Shown piece by piece: positions 58,591-64,000 of a DNA stretch of 64,000 nucleotides. The notes below the pieces were generated by a model. The model ran no database searches. It was not told the DNA's origin and saw only the letters and a list, made by a program, of their open reading frames with translations. The stretch spans positions 35,858,607 to 35,922,606 of the forward strand of contig NC_084802.1 in the NCBI RefSeq assembly GCF_963169125.1, in the 5' to 3' direction. The stretch comes from Humulus lupulus (Eukaryota > Streptophyta > Magnoliopsida > Rosales > Cannabaceae). The position numbers were made by a program, and so were the translations under genes. Every line of letters starts with the position of its first letter. Within the stretch, counting starts at the first letter, position 1.

Positions 58591-61500
58591 TGTAACGCCC
58601 TAAACTCTAGGGACCGTTACGGTGTGCCTTGTAAACAGTTGTAAACTTGCTAATCGAGTCATTTGGCCAAAATCATGTACTAAGTATGATTAGCGGTTTA
58701 GGGATTAAAAATTTTGGTTAAGATATAACGTTTCATTAGAACGTTTATTATATACATTGGGATCCCAAAAATATAATTTAAAGGTCTATTACAAGAAAAT
58801 GTTTACAACCAGCCGGTCTAAGCGGCAAAACAGGGTTTAACCCTATCTCCTCTCCTTCAAACCTCGGCCGTGGCGGTCGAGCAGCTGCATATGTACACAT
58901 CGCCACCTAAGCTCTCCAACTCAAGGATGGTCCAGCTTTCTTTTACCTTTACCTACACCACATAGCACCCGTGAGCTGAAGCCCAGCAAGAAAACTCAAT
59001 ATGCTCATGAACAGTAATAACATGCCATCAAATCATAAGGCACACGCCTAGCAGATATAGCCCTAGTCAAACAGGCAAACAAATCCATGTAATGATGGGT
59101 ATCCAGGATAAGAAATCCTGCCCTCCTGAGTGGATGGCTATCAAGTCAATCTCAGTCAGATAAGTGATTTAACACGAGTGGTTTCGGTAACCATACCGGG
59201 CTGATAGCCCTGAATAAAAGAGTGACAGTGGTACAAGTCACTAAGGTGGGTTCCGTTCCCTTTATAGATAAGTGATCCTTTCACTAGCTTAAATAGGATA
59301 GGTGCATGATGATTAGTCACCAACATAACCTTCCTCATGACCCTAGAGTCATAACTATGGAACATTGTTCCCTAGCCATGTGACAAGTAGTCACCTAGGC
59401 CTTAGGCCCTGGCTCTGAGTAACTAGTCCTTGACTAGCCAAGCGCTTATAATTTTCATCGACCTTCAGGTCGGTCCAACATTAATACCCCATATGAGTCA
59501 TTCAACGCTGATATCGATTATATCTAATCTTCATTCGGCCTTGCGTCCTCGACGCTTATGCCGTTTTTGACTCTCAGGTCAGTGATACGCGGCCAGTGCC
59601 GATCCTGAACAGTTGGTGCCACACACACAAGCAAGCAATGCTACCAAACATATATCATATGTCAAATATTCAAATATAGGGCATTCAACATGCTTACTTA
59701 ACAACTGCTAGCATAATTAGGACCATGCATAATCACAGAGGCTTAAGCTCTGAACAAGCTCATATTCAATATTCATAACATGCCCTAACCACATGTTTCT
59801 CATGCAACACATGCATCACATTAAACCACTTGACATGCCTCAACAATAACCATGCATGTCACATTTAAGCATCCAACATGCATCAAGAATAACCATGCAT
59901 GTCACATATACACAGGGTGCAGTTTTCTTACCTCTGATTCGAGCGAGAATTAATATAAAAACAACCCTTGAGAATGATCAACCTTCAAGACTTTAGCGGT
60001 TACCTAGTCATAACCAAATATGGAACACCATCAATAAAATGAACACCAAAGGTTCCCAAACCAAGATCTAGCCTTCGGGACATCAATCCCCACTAATCCG
60101 GGTAGTAGGAACAATCCCGAGGCCTAAAACCAAATTCCCGGGGCCAAAACACTCAAACGGGCTCAAACCTGTCCAAGGGCTGTGGCCCTAACCCCTTGGG
60201 CCATGGTCCCCAGCCACTCCAGGAGCAAGGGACATGGCGCCCTACACCTAGGGCTGCGGCACCCAGCAAGGCAAAATCCTCCCCAGCAACTTCTTCGAGC
60301 TAGGGCCGTGGCGCCCAAGAACAGGGTCGCGGCCCCCAACCCAAAACCATCCATAAACCCATTTTCCATCATCCCAAACACCCCAAAAACATACCTAAAC
60401 ACTTCCAAATCATCAAATCAAAGTTCCCAAGCTTCCCAATGATCCAAAACCATCAAATCCCAAGGCTCAAACAAACCAAAAACTCAACGATTCACAAAGT
60501 CCAATTCTAAGCTTAAAATTTTAAAAAGTTAACACTTAAAACTTGATTTACCTCCAATTGAGTTGTTTCCAACTAAATCCTTCGGCTAATAAGCTTCCAA
60601 TCTTTCCTAGGATCGCTATGCCTCGATCCTCGCTTGATTCCGACTCCTAGAACTCGAGATTTCTTCAAAAATGCTTTAAACAGTAAAATGAACTATCAGG
60701 AAGAGAGAGAGCTTTTCTAATGTACGGTTCTATCTGACAAGCTACTTCAAGCTTAAGTAACCTCAAATAAAACCTAGTGCTCGGGGTCCCAAAAACACCC
60801 CCGGGGACATTATAGTCAAAACTCCCAGAATTTCCTCCTGATCTCAATAACTCCCAATTTATCATTAAATAACATCCTCATAACTCAATATCCCAATAAA
60901 AGACCCCCGTTATGACAAAACCAATAATCAATAATATAAGACCGTCTCATGCCGAATAACTCGAATATATCTCCATAATAATGGGATCTCATTCTCAAAT
61001 CACAATATGCACCCAAATATACAAATATGCCCTCAACAGGCCAAATTACCAAAACATCCTAATAATCAAATGTGAACCCACATGCATGCATATAACATCA
61101 TTGTACGCCCTAAATATCCACGGGTTATTATCGAGCTAAAAAAATGCATAATTCTATCAGCCACGTGGAAGCCACCTACCCGGAGCTACTGTTACAAGTC
61201 TCTACCTCTCTAGCTCGAGATAGCCAGAGGTTTAGTGAGATTACTAAGGCATCAGATCAGCAGCGTGGACACCACGAGCTGAGACTACATCAAGCTCGGG
61301 GAACGAGCTTGAGCTGACACCTCCGACTCTTTATAAAGTCAACCACGCAATGTAAAAGTGCATATATCAGACATCACGTGTCTACTACATTCCTGAATTC
61401 TCGGACACGTAGCATAAACGTGCGTGTTCAGACCCCACGACTGGTTTGGGCCATGCGACCCATTATCCCCCTTACTTATTGATTAGACCACACTTCATTG

Positions 61501-61963
61501 TCAGGTTTTAGGAATTAATCATGAATGTCGCAGAAATGACATGATGGGTAAGAAGGTCACGGGATGACCTCCTTTGCCAACACCCAAGTGTCCTCTCCCT
61601 ATAAATATGGAGACCCTGGGAGTTGCAAAGGGTTGGTTCCTAATTTGTAAAGGAATATCAGAGATATATCAATAATATTGGCTAGTGGACTAGAAGGATT
61701 TTAACCTTTGAACCACCTAAAAAAAGTATTCGAGTTATAATCTTCCTTTGAGCTCATTCATCTATTACGGTTCATCATTTAGCACTAATCCCTCTCCCTA
61801 TTCATATAATTATCTGTTGCCAAATAACCGCGTCAACAATCATATTATAATATAATTCACATAAACATGCATATAATCATTTAATATCATAATAAATCAA
61901 TTATGGGCCACCCGGCCTCCTAATCAAGGTCCTAACCCTTATTAGGAAACTTGGGGCATTACA
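58591..61963 (-). mobile_element. Tekay solo LTR inside the Tekay-4 integrase, itself interrupted
   Basis: From TGTAACGCCC to GGGGCATTACA, with the perfect duplication CTTTC (58586-58590 and 61964-61968). Without the nested Tat solo LTR (61102-61838) it is about 2.63 kb. On the minus strand it has the acceptor-like block (59000-58950; GTGTAGGTAAAGG), a donor-like site GAGGTAAGAAAACTGCACCC (59936-59917) and a CpG-rich cluster at 60170-60350. Confidence 0.92.
61102..61838 (+). mobile_element. Tat-type solo LTR at the third nesting level
   Basis: 737 bp from TGTACGCCCT to CGCGTCAACA, with the perfect duplication ATCAT (61097-61101 and 61839-61843). A TATA box TATAAATA is at 61600-61607. The end resembles the LTR end of the gag-only element (GCGGTCAACA). 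No internal sequence remains. Confidence 0.9.
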
Positions 61964-61968
61964 CTTTC

Positions 61969-62918
61969 TACCAGTGAGAACGAACTACACAGTTGACCAG
62001 TATGCAGATCTCTATGTGAGAGAGCAAGTACACCTTCATGGGACTCCGAGGTCTATCGTGTCAGATAGGGACCCTATATTTACTTCCAAGTTTTGGGGAA
62101 GTTTACAGAAGGCGATGGGTACATAGCTGAATTCAGTACAGTTTATCATCCTCAGATCGATGGCCAATCTGAGAGGACCATCCATATACTGGAGGACATG
62201 TTGAGAGAACGTGTATTGGACTTTGATGGGTCCTGGAGTAACTATTTGCCTCTGATAGAGTTTTCCTATAATAACAACTACCAGTCGACTATTGGGGTGA
62301 CACCTTATGAGATGATGTATAGTAGGAAGTGGTATATCACTCATTCATTGGGATGAGATGGGTGAGAGGAAATATTTGGGTCCTGAGGCAGTTCAGAGGA
62401 ACATTAAGGCTATTGAGAATATTAGAGCTCGGATGCTTGCTTCTCAAATTAGACAGAAGAGCTACGCTGACCCCAAGCGTATAGATGTAGAGTTTCAGGC
62501 TGGGGACTATGTCTTCCTCTGCGTTTCACCATTGAGAGGGGTGAAGCGGTTTGGGAAGAAGGGCAAGTTAAGCCCTAGGTTTGTTGGACCATTTGAGATC
62601 CCGGAGAGGATCAGACATGTGGCTTATAGGTTGGCCTTACCCCCGACACTGTCTAGTGTGCACAACGTATTTCATATTTCCGTGTTAAGGAAGTATGTAT
62701 TTGATGGGACTCAAGTGCTGAGTTATGAGGATCTAGAACTGGAGACAAATTTATCCTATGAGGAGCAGCTAGTTCAGATTTTAGACAGGAAGGACAAGGT
62801 CTTGAGGAACAAGAATATACATTTGGTTAAGGTATTATGGAGGAACAGCAAGGTTGAGGAGGCGACCTGGGAGCTGGAGTCAGATATGCAAAATCAGTAT
62901 CCCGAGCTGTTTAGGTAA
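61969..62918 (+). pseudogene. Tekay-4 integrase C-terminal part and chromodomain
   Basis: The frame resumes with the second core Asp (SDRDPIF near 62060), then a stop and a shift near 62125, and the Glu region (QSERTIHILEDM, 62170-62205). A further shift near 62330 leads to 62358-62918: the GPFEIPERI block near 62590 and a chromodomain ending [14 protein letters not shown] at about 62830-62880. This last part is one of the longest undamaged pol stretches in the window. Confidence 0.9.
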
Positions 62919-62955
62919 AATTTCAATGACAAAATACCTGTAAGGAGGGGATGGT

Positions 62956-64000
62956 TGTAACGTCCCAAATTACCTAATAAGGCTTAGGGCATTGATTAGG
63001 GGGCCAAGATGGCAAGTTATGGAAATTATGTGTTTATGTGATATATGTGTATCGTTATATGATTACGTGAGTTATATTATAATATGACTAGATATGCATG
63101 TTTAGGTGTATTAAATATGCATGTGGGCCCGTTTCTTATCAGGAGGGCAATTTTCGTAATTTGGCCCATTATGGGTATATTTGGAATATATGTGCATATA
63201 TGTGTGAGACCACATTATTATGTGGATATATTTGGGTTACTCGACACGAGGCGATCCTAGGGAGCAAGTTAGCAGGAAAGTCACAACGGGATCCAATACC
63301 CGACTCGGGGGTGAGTCAAGGGGTATTTTGGGTATTTAGTGCATTACTGGGATAATGAGTAATGGGAGTAAATATTCGGAGTTAGTGAGATTAGGAGGGA
63401 GTTCTGAGGATTTTGACCATTTTACCCTCGCGGACGTTTTTGGGTACCCTAAGCCCTCGAGATTTACTTAGAGTTACTTGGACTCTAAGTAACCTCATAA
63501 ACAGAAAAACATTCAACAAGACATTCCTTCTTTCTCTCTCTCGTGTACACACTTCCTCTCTTAACTCTTGGGAATTTCTTTATGATCTAAAGAGAATCGA
63601 GGCTACTTAGGCTCGGGATTGCTTGGGGACAAGCTTAGCAATGACTGGGGCAACAGAGGTAATGATTTCTAGCCCTAAATCTTTGTGTTTCTCTGGTTTT
63701 TGGCTGTGTTTTAGAAACTCAATTTGAATTTGGAGAATTGGTGAGGTTTTGGCCAAGTTTAAGCTTGGGTTTTGTGTGTTGTGAGCTGCTAAGTTGATTG
63801 GGAACGTTACTTTTGGGATTTAGCTATGTTTGGGTAGGTTTTTGGAGGGATTTGACTTGAAGAAAATGAGGAAAAACTGGGATTTCATGTCGAGTCGCGA
63901 CCCTGTTCTTGGGGCGCCGTGACTCTCATGAACGATGAGAGAAGGAGGTGTTATATCCCCATTTTGAGCCACGACGCTTGCAGGGAGCACCGCGGTGTGT
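62956..64000 (+). repeat. 3' LTR of Tekay-4, cut by the window end
   Basis: It starts TGTAACGTCCC, preceded by the purine tract AAGGAGGGGATGG. It follows the 5' LTR closely from 63075 and keeps the palindrome GTCGCGAC (63894-63901). Confidence 0.93.

Larger units (their letters stand above)
52083..64000 (+). mobile_element. Tekay-4: Tekay chromovirus, 5' end truncated, right end outside window
   Basis: 5' LTR 52083-54521, PBS, gag, protease, reverse transcriptase, RNase H, integrase-chromodomain, purine tract and the start of the 3' LTR (62956). Compared with the 3' LTR, the first 119 bp of the 5' LTR are absent, so no left target-site duplication remains. The integrase is split by a nested solo LTR (58591-61963). 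All genes have stops or shifts. Confidence 0.92.

Noticed and set aside
60163..60442. Pair of 80-90 codon frames at 60.2-60.4 kb
   Set aside because: They fall in the GC-rich palindrome cluster of a solo LTR, where stops are scarce on both strands.

Overview
The window is nuclear plant DNA, almost certainly from a dicot with a repeat-rich genome. It appears to be built entirely of transposable elements, and I see no host protein gene, rRNA or tRNA gene. The evidence is a set of nested LTR retrotransposons with plant-type primer sites (initiator-Met PBS TGGTATCAGAGC), chromodomain integrases (Tekay/Del), Tat-lineage gag and dual RNase H, Copia-type LTRs, an L1-like LINE and MITE-like fold-back elements. 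I cannot name the species.

Layout, left to right. (1) 1-16058: a Tekay chromovirus (Tekay-1, left end outside the window). Its leader holds a gag-only Tat-type element (713-8821, TSD ATTTG), whose 5' LTR holds a Copia solo LTR (945-2851, TSD ATTGT). Tekay-1 itself sits in the integrase of (2) a minus-strand Tat element (Tat-1, 16059-21295). (3) 21296-29170: a Copia LTR, then a plus-strand Tat element (Tat-2) whose gag is split by a Tekay solo LTR (25637-27978, TSD ACATC) and whose protease is cut by another Copia LTR. (4) 29171-33621: an AT-rich island with fold-back elements and a degraded LINE. (5) 33622-45721: a minus-strand Tekay element (Tekay-3, TSD GAGGA) inside the LINE. Its 5' LTR contains a Tekay solo LTR (41143-43297, TSD ATCTA). 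(6) 45727-52082: the LINE remnant, a Copia-like LTR, a Mutator-type MITE with a perfect 9-bp TSD, and a reverse-oriented chromovirus-like LTR. (7) 52083-64000: a plus-strand Tekay element (Tekay-4). Its integrase is split by a Tekay solo LTR (58591-61963, TSD CTTTC), which carries a Tat-type solo LTR (61102-61838, TSD ATCAT).

Every coding region is broken by stops or frameshifts, so I call them pseudogenes. In Tekay-1 pol most in-frame stops fit C-to-T or G-to-A change, as expected from decay of methylated DNA. Seven insertions have exact target-site duplications that I could read base by base, which gives a relative order of events.

The least explained signals are in the Tekay LTRs. Each family carries a cluster of CpG-rich palindromes at the same LTR position, with a different palindrome per family. 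There is also a conserved donor-like/acceptor-like motif pair bracketing a fast-changing interval. The gag-only element carries an array of 35-36 bp units, nearly all of which can form the same small hairpin.
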